From Acridotheres tristis (Eukaryota; Chordata; Aves; Passeriformes; Sturnidae): 64,000 nucleotides of DNA. The DNA is taken from positions 18,328,501-18,392,500 of the forward strand of contig CM072891.1 in NCBI GenBank assembly GCA_037013685.1. Reading direction: 5' to 3'. The notes under the pieces were generated by a model. That model was not told the DNA's origin, did no database searches, and saw nothing but the letters and a program-made list of their open reading frames with translations. The position numbers and the translations under genes are program-made. How positions within the stretch are numbered: position 1 is the first letter of the stretch; every line of letters begins with the position of its first letter. Shown here piece by piece: positions 11,345 to 25,185 of this stretch.

Positions 11345-14300
11345 CCAGCACTGTCACTGCTTGGCAGTCCGTGTGCCACCAGCCGAGTTTGGGTGGCAGC
11401 AGTGACACCGTGGGTGTGGTGTGTGTGCACACAGGCACCTTGTGACGACCCTGCCCTGCTGCTCTGGGGACATTGACAGCACGTGTGCCTGGCCAGAGCC
11501 GAGGGGCTCATGGCCAGTGCAGCCCTTGTTAGCCAGCAGGTGATACAAAGAGCCATCTCTGAGACAGACCGATTGCATTTCAACACAGAGCTGCACGTTT
11601 AGATGCTGAACTTCGCTGCTTTTGGGGTGTTTTTAATCTGACTTTTTCTTCTCGAATGTGAAGCATCCTCGTTTCACGGTTGGCAGCTTTATTTTGTTCA
11701 ATGTGGCATTTCCTCTCAGAGCTTGCACAGACTGCTCAGCTCAAGGAACCTGCATGCTCTGCCTTCTGAGCCCTGGATGCTGCTCTTCAGTATGGCTTGG
11801 CTGTGGTGCTGTTTGTGTGAGTTCATTTATTCTGTTAAAATAGAATCAACTTGACATTTGGATTTTCTGGAATTTCTCCTTAATTCTGTTTAGAAATTGG
11901 CCCACCTTTCTCTTGATCCTTGTTTTAAAATCAGTTGATGCAAAGAGATGTAGAAGAAGCCATGTGGAGGGTAGAAGGCCAGTTTTCTCTGGCATTTGGA
12001 TATTTGTAAAGGATACTGTTTTCTGCTGACTTGGAGCAAAATCTAAAATTATTGATACTCCACAAAGGAGAACTCCATAGCTCCATAACATAGAACTCCA
12101 CAAGTGGATATAGGGAGATATTTGACTTACAGACTGTTTTTTTTGTTTCACATTTCAAAACTGAAGTATTTAATTTAGATTCTGTCATCTGAAGTGTAAA
12201 TATAATACCCATGGGGGGAAAAAAAGGATGGGATTTAAAATAAGAGAAAGTAATTTAAAGATGAAAAGTTGAGCAAAACACTTTTTTCTGTGGAATCACT
12301 GTGAGGTTCTGCAACATGTATCCTGTTTTCTTTATTATTTTTTTTACTATTGTCAGTGTTGCTTTGATTTTATGAACACTTAAGGTTTTGGTAGAAATGC
12401 TTGTACTGAAGAATTGCAGATCTTTTAAAATACAATGTTTTCCTGTTGTTATGTTGCATTACTGTGATGCACAGAGGCAGAATTTAGATGAGATCTTCAT
12501 AGTGCTGACTGGAATCCTCGAAATGGAGAGCATTCCAATAGGGTTAGTGTATTTCAATCCATAGAGCAGCTAATCCTGAGCCTGTTAATGTCATTGACAA
12601 AACCACAGTGAACTTGGCCCAACTGAGGATTTCATTTGAATGATTTCAGGTTTTGCTTTCTCTGTAAATTATTATTTTTGGGGCACGTGATGAAGTGATT
12701 TTGTCTGTGTTTAGGCTTTGCTTTAAAAGCTGGTTTCTCACTTCTGTTGCATATCTTTGGTTGACTTTCCCATTCTGTTTTTTCCTTCACTATTGAGTCC
12801 AAGTGTGTGTAAGTAGGGAGGAGGCAGGAAATGGTTTACAAATGAAAATAAAATTAACACCCCACTCAAGTCCATCAACTTCATTCACTTTCACAGCCTC
12901 ATGTCAGAGTTAAGGGTCTGAAGCCTCTCCAAAGGGACCAGTCTCTACTATGGCAGTTTCCAGCTATACTTAAAAAACCAAACCAAACAACAGTGATAAC
13001 AGCAAACATCCCCAAAAATCCATCCAAAACACCCAAACCCACAGCTTCTGGGTTTTGTTTCTGTATGGTCAAACACTCTGGACCTTTCCCAGAGGAGTCC
13101 CTTTCACCCAAATCTAACCCTTTCAATGTCATTACTGTCTAAATGCTTTAAAAAATATTAATATATCTGTTGTTTCTTATGGCTCATGTATCTGGACTTA
13201 GATAATTTTTAAATTTTGTGGTACCAGTTGAGGCTGTCTGGAAGAGAGTAGGCTCTCCACTTCCCAGAGTTTACTTATAATAAATTCCTGCAGTTTGCTT
13301 CTTGAGAGTTGTTTAGAAAACTTTTGTTAGAAGTGTACTGCTGAATGACATCCAGTGCCTTAAGTACAGTTGCTGGCTCTTATTATCAGAGGCACAGTTC
13401 TCTAGGAGCAGTTGTGGGATCCCTGATTGTGGCAGCATCTTGCATAACATCCAGGCTTGCTCTCTGCAAAGGACAGCTTCTTCCTGAAAAGTGCTGTAAC
13501 ATTTCATAGCACTCACATGTGATGTGAATGGGAGTACAGGACGAGCTCTTTTGGGGCAGCAGAGTTAACTGTAGGGGCTTCTAGTTAACCCTAAGATGTT
13601 TGGGCAAACAGCTGGACTGTACAAATACCCTGTAAACTGTAATTATGCACCTATGTAATTGTGAGAAGTGGGTGATTCTGCTGTCACTGTGGCTTGGAGG
13701 CATTGTCATGCCTGCTGTAAAAGGGCTTGGTGGCCTTGTGCCTGCTCAGGATCCCTGCAGACACGCTGTACATGGGGCTGATGGATTTAGCATCTTGCTG
13801 GGCAAGATGGAAAGGAATTATCACTGTATTCCTTTCAGAAACAGAACTCTAAAACTGGTAGGCTCGAGTCAGGTCTAAAGGAAGCTCCAGGTCTCAGGGC
13901 AATGTCCCTTGCACAGAGCTCCTGCCTGGTTAAAATACACATTTCTCCCGTGGGTTATTTCATTAGTTGTTTACTTTTCCATCTTGTTACATAGCTTCTA
14001 AAAGTACTCAGCCAGATGGGCTGTTTGATTTATTGGATGTTGCACTCTTTTATGTTTAGTTAAGTCAATACATGCCAATTTTTCATCTGTAAAGGAGAAC
14101 TAAAACTCTCTTATTTAATACAGTTCTGTAAGGATGAATTAGGAGGTTCGTTTCTCTTTTTCTGTGTCAGGAAGAGAGTTAATACAGTTTAGAGAATAGA
14201 AAATATGTATTTCAGATCCAATCTTTCCATCCTTCCTCTCTCCCTGTATTAAATATACTGTGTGTCTGAAGTTTTGGCTCACACCTACCCTTTTAGGATG

Positions 14301-14508
14301 TAAGTAGCACATTTTAAATCCATTATCTGTTTTGGATTAACCTGGTTAACACCTGCATGTTTCCACTTTCTCTGACCTTGTTTCGTATGTGTAAGGATGT
14401 TGGTCTTTGGAGGCAACTTATTAATATGACTTCTTAATTATTATGAGAGTGTTTGGCATGATGTGTGACTTGAGATCAGGAGTCAGGCTGTAGTTCCCAA
14501 AGGGAAAA
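11345..14508. other. Unannotated sequence downstream of the LTR
   Basis: The first 250 bases are notably richer in G+C and CpG than the surroundings. The open frames there (minus strand, 11,314-11,596) show no recognisable domain. The rest is A+T-rich unique sequence with no gene or repeat that I recognise. Confidence 0.4.
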
Positions 14509-14650
14509 AACACAGTCTTGTGGTTAAGATCAAAGCTGTAGATCTTGCATTCAGTCCTATCTTTGTACATTCTTCAGTATCCCAAAGTCATTTAAGTGAG
14601 GGAGCTTAAATTTCCCTGTCTAGCCTAGGTGTTGTAAGAATAAATTAATT
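14509..14650 (+). repeat. MIR-type SINE remnant
   Basis: The order of blocks follows the MIR consensus as remembered: GTGGTTAAGA near the tRNA-like head, TTCAGTCCTATCTTTG around the box B position, AGTCATTTAAGTGAGGGAGC in the core, and GTTGTAAGAATAAATTAAT at the tail. Many substitutions indicate an old copy. The strand is that of the consensus. Confidence 0.55.
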
Positions 14651-17600
14651 GGCAGAGATGAGTCACTCGAAAATGCTCTGGGACTATGGGTTATTTAAAA
14701 GCCTGAATTTATCACTGGGGCCAGCCTTTTCTAAAGGGCTCAGCTTGGCTTGTAAGCCCATGCCAGTAGTTGTCTTACCACAGTCATTTAGGATTTGTGT
14801 CACAGTTTTGCCCAGAAGCCCACATGGACATCAATAATGCATTACACAAAGGCTTATTATCCAGGAGTTCTTGTCCTAAAGTGCTTGCAGTCAAGTCAGA
14901 GGCAATAAATGGCTATGGAGAGAATGTGGCAATGGAGTGCACTCTCTCTCTGCCTGTCTGCATGCCTGTCCATGTGTTTATCTTTCGACCTTTCCACCTG
15001 ATGAGATCCCTGATGCCAGGAGCAGGCAGTAAATATTTTTAACATTGTGATTGTAGCTTTAAAGCGGGGAGGAATCTCTATGGCATCATTTTAAACAAGT
15101 GTAAGCAGGAGAGGTGGAGGTTTCAGTAGCAAATTTCCTGGCAAGATCGTTGCCAGATTATTGTGCAGAGACCGGTCTGTCTGTGCCCTGCAAGGTATAT
15201 TTCTGCCCTAAATTGAATTATTTTGGCTGTCAGCAAATGCTTGATAATATAGTGATCTGTGCTTGGGAGATTCACTCTTTATATTAGTGTTGTATTGCAT
15301 TCAGTGTTGAGGCTAGACAGAGCTGCTCATCCTTACCTCATGGTCCCACGTGGACTCCCTTAGTCATGAGTGGGCAATTAAATAACAAGAGAGACCTTGT
15401 CAGCTCCAGGCATTAATATAAATCTTGGTGCTTGTAATACATTTGCATGGCTCCCCCAGGTCTACCCGGGTTTATAATCTTGTCTCTTGTTCACAGATCT
15501 TCTGGGATATTGACTGCTTGCCTTTGCTTTGTAGTTCTCTGAATCGGGATTTGGCCCAGGAGATAACCAGCAGTAAGTTTTTCTGACAGGCACTCAGTGA
15601 GTATAAACACTTCCCACTTTGGTGTGCACAGGCATTGCCTCAAGTAATACTAAACACTTTTCTGGGGAAACAGGGGCTCCTGCTTAGCAGGCAGCAGATT
15701 GATTTTACTCTCCAATTTCTCTTGTTCAGATGCCTTTTACAGTTAAATGGCTTGGAGATTTCAGTGCCTCATGGCTGATAGAAGCCCTTCATAAACAGAT
15801 CTGGTGATCTTTTTATTTATAAAGTGCACATACCTGCATCATAAAGCCCTGAATGAATGAGAGGGTCGGTGTGTCTGTTTCTCACAGAGATTTCATTAAA
15901 AGCTTCTTCCTAGTTTCTTTACCCTTATCACCTGGAGATGCATTAAGGATATAAGTAGCAGTGTTGTGACCCTAAAGCAAGCATGATCCACTAGTTAAGA
16001 GGGCTCATGTTATGTAAAAGCCTTTGCTGATGATCTTGTGGAAGTTCCATGACTTGAACGAGCTAGGATTTTGATTTACCCTGGAGGAACATCTTACAGA
16101 AGGAAAGACAATCTGCAGACCTGCTGGAACAGAACAGCAAAAAGATACTGTTTGTGCTCTTTTTCTCAACAAACAGCAGTTTTCTGTAGTGAGCCACTGC
16201 CTGTATACATCAGTAAAGTGTCTGTAAAATCACACAGAAGAAAAAGGTGCATGGCTGGAGTCTGGCATTTGTTGGTTTTGTTTTTTTCTCGTGCAGCCTT
16301 AGGAAATGCTTCTTAGATCTCAGGCAGAGCTCTTCCATTCATTGCTGTTTCAGCACTGTTGTATTACTATAAATTAATAAACACTGTGACATAATTTTAT
16401 AAGTTATCAGAACTGGGAGGTGGGGACTTGAGCCTTCATTCTTCCAAGCAGATGCACATTTTACTGGCTTTTACCAGAAAGATTGTCCAACTGCTGCAGA
16501 GCCTTAAAGGAGATGTCACTTCTGGGACTTCTTCCCTTCTTTCCTGCTTTGCCTCCCTAGGAAGTGTCCACCAGAACAGCTGATAATGTTGTCAGGTACT
16601 TGCAGCTCTAGTGTAGAGGTGTTGTGAAATCCGAAATAAACTTAAGAGATAATGTTACCAGCATCAAATGTTGTCAGAGGCTGATGCCTCTCTAGCTTTC
16701 TGTAGGGAATTCAGGCTATCAGTGTGTAGTTGGACAGCAGACATGGATGCTGTGGCATAGTTTTGTTAAGGTGACTTTTTTATTACATGAAGTGAATGTT
16801 GAGTGTTTCCTCACTTCAGATGATGAGTGTTGGTGCAGTGGCAGAAGCTGCCCACTCTGTATCTTCATTGATATTCTGCTTTTTGGTGTGTTTTACGAAC
16901 CAGCTTAGGTCAGACTGCAGTCAGTGACAGACCATTTGATCATGGATGGGTGATGGCAACCGAGGTGTTTGTCAAATGCAGCTTTTGTCAGTTTGTGGCT
17001 GGACATGTTCTTTGAGGGGCTGGCAGAACTATTCAGTATTCCTCTGGACTCAGTTTTGTTCTTGTTGTTTGTGAGCCATTCACAGTGAGGTGGTGAGTTG
17101 TGTTATGTACACAACTGCAAAGGCAGAAATGAATTCAGTCTCGTGCTACAGCTGAGTGAGAGAGTCAAATGGCCCCAGTTGCTTTGTATTTTATTACCTA
17201 AACCACTGTGAACTTGCTCTGCTCCTTGCCATCTTTCTCTCACCATCTTCCCCTTCTGTTCATTCCAGGTGAGTGCTAATACAAGTGCCACACAACCTGT
17301 TAGAGCTTTGGGGTAACTCAGAGAGAAACTGCAATGTTAATTGAAGACAGAGCGTCAAAGGCTGGCAACACTCCCAATTTTTCAAAGATTTATGTGTGTA
17401 CCTGTTTGTGTGCATATAGCCTGACTTGTTGATTTTTACTTTTTAATTGAAGTTGGATGATGAGCACAGAACATCTTCTATTTCTGCTACTGCAGAGACA
17501 TATTTACTGCTGAAACTTCTGTGGTGACAATCCCTCAGTAGTACATGTTTCAGAGTATTACTTGTCTGTTGACTACAACCTTTCAAGTCTTTGTTGTAAC

Positions 17601-20600
17601 AACCACAGTAATAATATTTTCCCTTTTTGTACTGAGTCTGTTGTGCTTGAGGTCATCTGCAGCCTTGCCAGCAGGTCAGAAATATTCTGCCTTAGCTGAA
17701 ACGTTAGATGGAAGGGAGGCTCCCAACAATGTGAACAGTCTGCCTTTAGTAAATGGATACAAATTAATGAAGCCTCTGCTTTCTTCTTGCTCACACTTTT
17801 CGTCCTTTCCTAAAGGAAGGTTTATTGTCTGTATGCTGAATTGTCAGGCTCAGAGCTCCTTCTTGAGCACTGTTTTGTTCCTGCACAATTCTGAATCCCA
17901 GACAAGGAGTTCTGTAGGTATGCATGCAGTGCAGACATAGCTGCACAGGAGGCTGTAGCCACTTGTCTCTCTCTGGAGAGGGAAGATTCAATACTCACAC
18001 TGCAGGTGAGAACCTGTATGAGATATTAATATTCAAGACTATATTTTGTATTTGTTTTATATGCAGGTGCTTGGCTCCTGCTCCCTGGGACTCATCCATT
18101 TCCCCCCTCATCTAAGCTTCAGTACGGTTCTTATTCACAGCTCTGGTTTTCTCTCATGAGCAGTCCTGTTAATGGCCACAGAGGGTCTTGGCACTAAACA
18201 GGCCCATGAAAGCGTGGAGGGCAGGGACTTGCTGTGTGCTGAAGCCCCAGTGTGAATGTGCTGCACCTTTTTGTGAGGGATGATCTCAAGTGAAGGTGCT
18301 GGGTCATACTGATGCTGGGTAAATGGGATTTTTGTGCCTGACCCATAAGTGAGTTGTCCCTTAATTCACAGAGATGCAAATAAGTGATGTAAGTTATATT
18401 TAGAATGTGCAGGGAGTATTTAATATAATTAATTAATGTGTAATGTAATTTGAAGAGCTAAAGATAGATTTCTGCCTTCCTATTCCTTCTGAAAATTCAT
18501 AGCAGACGAGATTTGGTTACCCACTGTCCTCAGAGTATTGGGCTTTGAATATTCATCCAGCCAATCTTCCTGATTGACTGACAATCCCAGGTGGCTGCAT
18601 ATACAAAACACCAATTCCTGCAGCAGGCTTCTTAAACTCTGATGCTACCTGCTTTTACCTGCAGCTGAGTAGCCACTTGTCCTCCATCTCCACCAGAGGA
18701 CCATGTGAGTGACTTCACATCAACAAAACTTTAAGACACAAATTGTGTAATTTCTTCATCTTTATGCAACTGAGTGCTCTTTGTGAGATGCCTTGCCAGC
18801 AGGTTAGCAGGAGTTTATTGGCAGCCCAGAATCAGTGAGACTCAGGAAGCATTCACTCTGGTCAGGAGGTGGATAGGAGTGAAGGATTTATGCATACACC
18901 TGTTTTCCCAAGGGCAACCTCTTCTGGCTCTTTTTCTAGATTATTTTTTGTTGCAAGGGTATCTTCTTGCAGTATGGCCCTTGATCAGTTAGCAACTTCA
19001 TGTACTTTCAACTTCCAATTTCTCTCCTGTCTCCATCAAACACAAGCATTTTCTTACCAGTTTCCCTGCCGTTGCGATTTCCTGCTCTCCCCTTTATTCC
19101 TAAGTCTTAGTTTGCTTTTCCCCCCAGTCATTGCTGCCCTGTACAGGCTTTTAAAACTGCTTGTGTCTTCGCTCACCTGCTTGGCACTCTGCATGGGTGG
19201 TGTTGGACTCCTGTCCCGGGTTCATTGCTGCTTTCTCTGCTGTAGGGGTGGCAGGGAGAGCTCAGGGTGGTCCCCACATGCATCTCCCGTTTAGCCCCAG
19301 GTATGGCCCAGCCTGGAGCTGCTGCTGCAGAACATTCCCCCCAGTTCCTCAGCCTGCTGCAAGCTCACTGCTGCTGGGCTTTCCGTGGGTGCAAAGTTGC
19401 AGTGTAGTAGCTGGGTTATTTAGGAATGTGTAAATTAGTAATATTTGGGTGGTTCCTGGCTGCACACTGTTCCCTTTTAAAAAGAAAAAAAAAAGTTGAA
19501 ATGCTTCATGTACTTAAGATGTGCTGCTGCTTTCTGAGGTCGTGTGGCACTCTGGGGTGTGTTAGCACATTGTCTTGTTAACATTGACGTTCCTTCTCTC
19601 CCCCTGCCATTTGAAGACCGAGAATCTGAGGCAGAGTAACTGCTGCTTAAAACCATCTTTTTCTCCTTTTTCAAAATAAGGTGATGACATGTTAGCAATT
19701 CTTTGAACAAGAAGGAAGGTAATGTAAGGCTGAGTAGTGAAATCAATTGGTATTTGCCCAGTGGATGGAGAACTTTGAAAGCAATACTAAAAGAAAGAAG
19801 AAGGTCAGGAATCAACAAACAGATTGTTCCCAGGGGACAAAAAAAAAAAAGAATTGCTCTTACCTGTGGCAACAGGCAGGAATTTCCTACGACCTATCCT
19901 TAGCCTATGCAAAGATGAAAATTCAAAGATTCCAAGTAGAGATTTGATAATGGCTAATATATGCCTTGGGGATGACAGGTCAGTTATCCAAGTTGCTGTT
20001 GGTTCATGGGCTTGTGTAAGTTAAGGATCTTGCTAGCACGTTTTATTTTGAACTGAGATGTAAATGACTGAAGAGGAATTTAATGGAAGGGCAGCTGCAA
20101 CCAACCTGCATCCTCCCTTAGTGACTCTGCACTGCAGTCAGGACTGCTGCTGCCATGGGATGTATCTTAGAAGAGCATCCTCAAGCCATGTCTTAGGGAT
20201 TAGAGGGCCTTCTCAGACCCAGTCTCTTCTTATTATAATCAAAAGTACTTTCCCCACTGTTTCCTCATCTGAGTGAATCAACAGTGACCCTTGGTGGTTA
20301 GAAAGGCTCAGTGCCTGCTGGTCTGTCATGCATAGCCTGGCCAACCTGAGTATATGTCTCCTGAGAATCTGAATAATGTGGGCATTCACTAAAGCATTGG
20401 GCATCTTAATTCACAACTGATCTGGCTGATGTTCTAAGACAAAAATCTCTAGCCAGCCCAGTTTGCATGGAATCTTAGTTTCTAAATGGAGGATTTAGGC
20501 AGGAAACTTAAATCTCGCTCTTGGACTTTTGGGTGATCAGTTTGATGGTATAAATTTACCCCACTGCTAATGTGACTGTAGATCCATAGCATTGTCCTGT

Positions 20601-21743
20601 TTGAAGCAAAGCAGAGGCCTTCACTCCATGCAGAGAGTTTTGGGAGGAGATATTCTTTAAGGCCTGTTTGAATTCATAGAGACCAGCTAAAGAGAAGTTT
20701 AGCATCAGGCCATAACCTATCATTGGCCCTGATTTTCTTTATAGAAATCTCTCAGCTGCAAGAGACTTCCTTGTATCACTGTGCCTTGCTGTGACTATAG
20801 GATGGCTGTGCACTCCCAATGAGCTGTTATTCTGATGGGTATGACTGATGACAATGATGATGCTGTGTTTTTGCAGTTCAGCAGTCGTTTCTATTCATTC
20901 TTGAACCTGGGCTGTGCTTCAAAACAGAATTTAAGTAGAGTCACCACCTGTTCATTTTTCAGCCAGACAATCTGCTTTTTTAATCTTTTAATAAAAAAAG
21001 AAAACAACAAACCAAACCCCAACCCTCTTCAAGAGAAGTCAATTTGTTTTTCTGGCTGGCATCTGATTCCTGGCTCATTTTCTAGCCAAGTGGCATCTCC
21101 TCCTTCTCCTCCTCCTCCTCTTTACAACTTCTCTTCTGGCTGCTCAGTGTAACACTTAGCACATGATGTGGCATCACTGGAAGCTGTGTTTAAACTATTT
21201 GAATTCAACTGCAGTAGAGTGGGAGTGAAATTTTCAATTTGTTCCTGCTCTTCAAAAATAAGTTGTTAGTTGATATATGTATAATATGTCTGTATGTTGC
21301 TTATAGATTATACTAAATTTGAGGCATGGGAATGATGAAAAAAACCAATTCTGCCTTTCAAGCTGGTAGCCAAGTGAAATGTTTAGGAAAGCTCTCAAAT
21401 AAATTTGAAGAATATGGACATTTCTACTTCATAATTTGGAGCAAATTCACAGTTTTTTTGTTTGCAACAGTTTTTTATACTTTGTGCTAAACTCTCTCTT
21501 CTGAATCTGACTATGGATGTTGGATCATGAGATAAAATTAGGAGTTTGAGGACTTTGCTGTCTAAGTTGTATTGCAAACTGCTGCTCGTGTTGTTCCATA
21601 AAATACATGTGTTTTTCCTTTGGGTCCAATACAGGGGTCTGCAGAGAGCTCTGAGGGTGTCCTGTATAATGTTTGAACTGGGATTTCCTAGTGGTCATTT
21701 GGAATTTACAATTTTATTTGCCGTATTTTTTACATGAATTATA
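14651..21743. other. Long unannotated stretch
   Basis: About 7 kb with no recognised exon, RNA gene or repeat family. The segment at roughly 15,300-15,500 is single-copy-like and includes an ATTTGCAT octamer core, so it could be non-coding regulatory DNA, but nothing more can be said. Open frames such as those at 17,545-17,940 and 18,869-19,294 look like chance: no domain, no splice-site framing, strong competing frames. An A-run of ten to twelve bases occurs near 19,480 and near 19,840. Confidence 0.4.
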
Positions 21744-22142
21744 TTCTTAGAATGATAGCATCCATAGGGTTGGAAAAGACCTTCAAGATCACAAGAGTCC
21801 AACATTTGACCAATCACCACCTTGTCACCTAAACCATAGCACTAAGTGCCACATGCAGTTGTTTGCTGAGCACCTCCAGGAGTGGTGACTCTACTGCTTC
21901 CCTGGATAGTCCATTCCAATGCTTGACTGTCCTTTCTGTAAAGAAATTCTTAATGATGACCAACCTGAACCTTCCTTGTGTCCTCCTGCTGTGTTTTTGG
22001 TTGCCTGGGAGCAGAGGCTGAGCCCCACCTTGCTGCACCCTCCTTTCAGGCAGTTGTAGAGTGATAAAGTCACCCCTGAGCCTCCTTTTCTTCAGGTGGA
22101 ACAACCCCAGCTCCCACAGCTGTGGTGCTACGAGTAGGAGGC
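21744..22142 (-). mobile_element. CR1 LINE 3' fragment
   Basis: Read on the + strand this is the reverse complement of a CR1 3' end. The characteristic blocks occur in the expected order: GGGTTGGAAAAGACCTTCAAGATCAC, then CCACATGCAGTTGTTTGCTG, CACCTCCAGGAGTGGTGACTC, CCATTCCAATGCTTGACTGTC, TCTGTAAAGAAATTCTTAATG, and finally TGAGCCTCCTTTTCTTCAGG. It is 5'-truncated, as most CR1 copies are, with a small internal deletion near 21,980 where the consensus has a longer stretch. CR1 is the dominant LINE of birds. The copy carries no complete reverse transcriptase. Confidence 0.9.
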
Positions 22143-22339
22143 ACTTAATTTTCCAATCTGTTCTATCTTAGAAATAATACTTAGGCCACCACTAAAATTG
22201 AACAGAGAATGGGTATTTGACTGGAAATTAGGCAAGATAAAGTTTTAAAAGCCTACAGTGATGTAAAAAGTTTTGTTCAAGTGCAGTCTTTAGGCTTTTA
22301 GTGATGTGAAGTATGTTAGTTATAGAATGAATCCTTCAT

Positions 22340-22475
22340 ATTGATGGTAACACCTGTTGTCTAAAAACACTTTACAAAAGTGATCAAGTCTTTTGCTCTA
22401 ATTTTACAGAGAGATGTCTTACCCCAGATCACAAAGCATGTCAGCTGGAGTGGCTCTTTCCTTGAGGACACGAGA
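22340..22475 (-). repeat. Possible MIR-type SINE remnant
   Basis: Blocks such as ACACTTTACAAAA, ATTTTACAGA and CCAGATCACAAAGCATGTCAGC follow the reverse complement of the MIR core and tail. The copy is short and diverged, so the assignment is weak. Confidence 0.35.
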
Positions 22476-25185
22476 TCCATTCCCACAACAGTTCATAACA
22501 CTAAAGCCCCTCTCTGTGCTAAGGACAGGTGGCACATAGCAGCCCTGCTCCTGCCATCCCAGTGTGCTGGAGCAGCAATTGCACACTGCACCTGTGCAAT
22601 GGCTTTCAGCCGTGATCCCTACCAGCTAAAAACCATCAGAGCTCCCTAATCTCCTGCACTGGGCGTGTAGCCGTGAAAAAGCTTAAATTTATTTTGAATC
22701 ATCTCAAGAACTGCAGCATAATCCTTTTCAGTTCAGGAGCTCAGGTCAGATGTGAGCTGGTGATGTGACATCTGTCAAATGAGATGTTTCACTTTCAGCC
22801 ATTTCGGCTCTTGAAATCACTGTGTGAATTTTAGCTTTCTAAGAGATAGGTAAATCACGAGACATATTAGCCTTGCAAGTCCACATACTGGGACAAGGAC
22901 TTGTCATTTGGCCTCACATGGACAAGTTGATGTGTTGGCTTTCAGTAAATTCACGGGGTGCCCTTGTAAGACTGTTGTCCTTGAGGGAGTTCCTGCACTT
23001 TCTCACCATCTTCAAAGAGAATGTGCCTGGAAGAAATGTCAGTTAAACTGAAGCCCCTCCAGGGCAATGCTTTTGTTTATTACAGAGCACCGATGGATGA
23101 AATAACAGTGCTATAATCATCTGTAAATGAACCACGAACTAGGAGAACATCCACGAACATTTTATAATGAGATGTGTTCTCTAAAGTTGCGGTTGGCTGG
23201 AATAAATCAATAGCCCATGGAGTGCACTTTTATTTTAGTCCTAAATGTGCAAAAGGCAGTTTTAAGTGGCTCTGCTTTTGAGAGCACAGACTTTAAAACT
23301 TCCTGACTCCAGCCATTTTCAATGCCTGAAATTGTGCACTAAGTAAGTAGTAATAAATTTCCTGAAAATGTAGTAGGCCTTTCATCTTTATCTTCTGTGA
23401 CTTATTCAAAGTGGGAAAATAATTACAGCTCCGTGTTTCAGGGAGCATTGTTCTCCGTGCCAATGTTTAATGATTTTTCGGTTAAATACCATTCCCAGCT
23501 CATCACTTTGGAGCCATTTGTTGTTTGTCCAAGGTGCTTAAGGAGAAAGGAAGAGAAGAATGCACCAAAGTGTATGTTGATGTTTCAGCACAAAGACTGG
23601 ACAGCAGAGGAATTACTCGGTTTTTTGCTTTAGAAATCTGCAAAGAAGTTGTTAAGTCATCTTGATTGTGGAAGCAGAGAATCTCCCAAACTGTCTTGTG
23701 AGCAGTGTTCATTTACCATTTCACTGTCGCTGTAGGACGAGTATCTCCTTGCAAGCCTTCACACTTTCCTTCTTATTATGAGCTTCAGCTGCTCCTTTCC
23801 CCCATCCTGTGCCTTCACACCACAAATTGCTTCCCAAAGCCTGTTGATTCATCTGTTCCTTTCCCCCTCTCACTAGAATATAGTCTTTCCATTTTGCATC
23901 TCTTTATTGCAAGCTAGCTTTGCCTAGGTCTAGTGAATCCTTTGCTTTTGATTGAAACTAAGTAACACTACTCACCCCACTCCAAATTCATTCAGCATGC
24001 TGTGTACCAGGTTATTAAATGTTTTCAGTTCTAATGAACACTGTTTCAAAAATATATTGCTTTTCTGTTTCTAGTGAAACTGTAAGGATCTCTGCTCATT
24101 TGCCTACTTAGGATCTCCTGTTAATCAATGGTGGTTCTCCCTTGATTGCTGAAGTCTTTGAGCCTTTTAAGTTTAAGGGTATATGAGGTTTATGGTAAAG
24201 GTTGTGGCAAGTTGCTTCTTGTCTAAACAAAACTCTCTGTATGGGATAGATTTGTTACTGCTGTATTCTGGCTGGGAAATGTAAGTCAGAGCAAGGTTGC
24301 TGATGACAGAAAAAATCAATTGATGACAGAGGAATTTATGGTCCATCACAGAAAACAGAATGGGAGCTGTGATTTATATATTTAGTTGCTTTAATCAATA
24401 TGAAAAAATGAAGTGTGGCATTATACATAGGGCCCCTGGCAGTGAGTGATGATGGTGTAATCTGTACATATGTGCCTTGTAGATGAGTCTTTCCTGGGAG
24501 GAAACTTGTGGACAATGGGCAGCATTTTAAACATAAAGGTAGGTTTTAAAAGTATGTATGTGTGAATGGTGGTTTTATGACAAAATACCTTGACAATAAA
24601 TGTAAGCACATTTGAGTAGAAGATGGATTACCTGCTTCTCTCTCGGGTGATCCTGCTTTTGTTAGTTGGTGGCCATTGTTGAAAGCCACCGTGTGGTTCC
24701 TGGTTCATATGAGTTTTGTCATTCCTGTGGCACAGAATGCCATCACTGAGACATCTTACTTAGATGTTTAAACATGGACCAAAAGGCAGAGGAGATGGAA
24801 ATTTTTTTTCCCCAGCTTGCCGTAAAAAATTAAATTGTCAGATGGGAAACATGCCAGCCCATGGACACAGAATACAAATGGACTGGAGGGACTGTTGGAT
24901 GGAAGTCTGTGGGAGGGTTGGCATCTTTTGGGTCTGGGCTGTGCATACTCTGATGTGTTGTCACTGTGTAAGATTTTGGGACAAAACATTCCTCTGTGGG
25001 TCCTTGGTTTCTGTTCTGGTGCATGGGCATCATACCTGGCTATTGCAGAGCAAGGGTTTGGGGTGGGAAGGAGAAGGAAAAGGGGCCTTCTAGGAGCCTG
25101 TCAACACCAAGCATAGCATCTGCTGACTAACTTGGCATTGTGGTGCTGTTACTGAATTGCAAATGGAGAAACATCTGTGATATTG
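22476..25185. other. Unannotated unique sequence
   Basis: No gene recognised. The part at 23,075-23,290 is A+T-rich, apparently single copy and has the look of conserved non-coding DNA, which cannot be tested here. Other open frames are short and unconvincing. Confidence 0.4.

Noticed and set aside
18869..19433. 141- and 90-codon + frames with Cys-rich stretches
   Set aside because: They overlap each other, lack domain signatures and no splice signals frame them.
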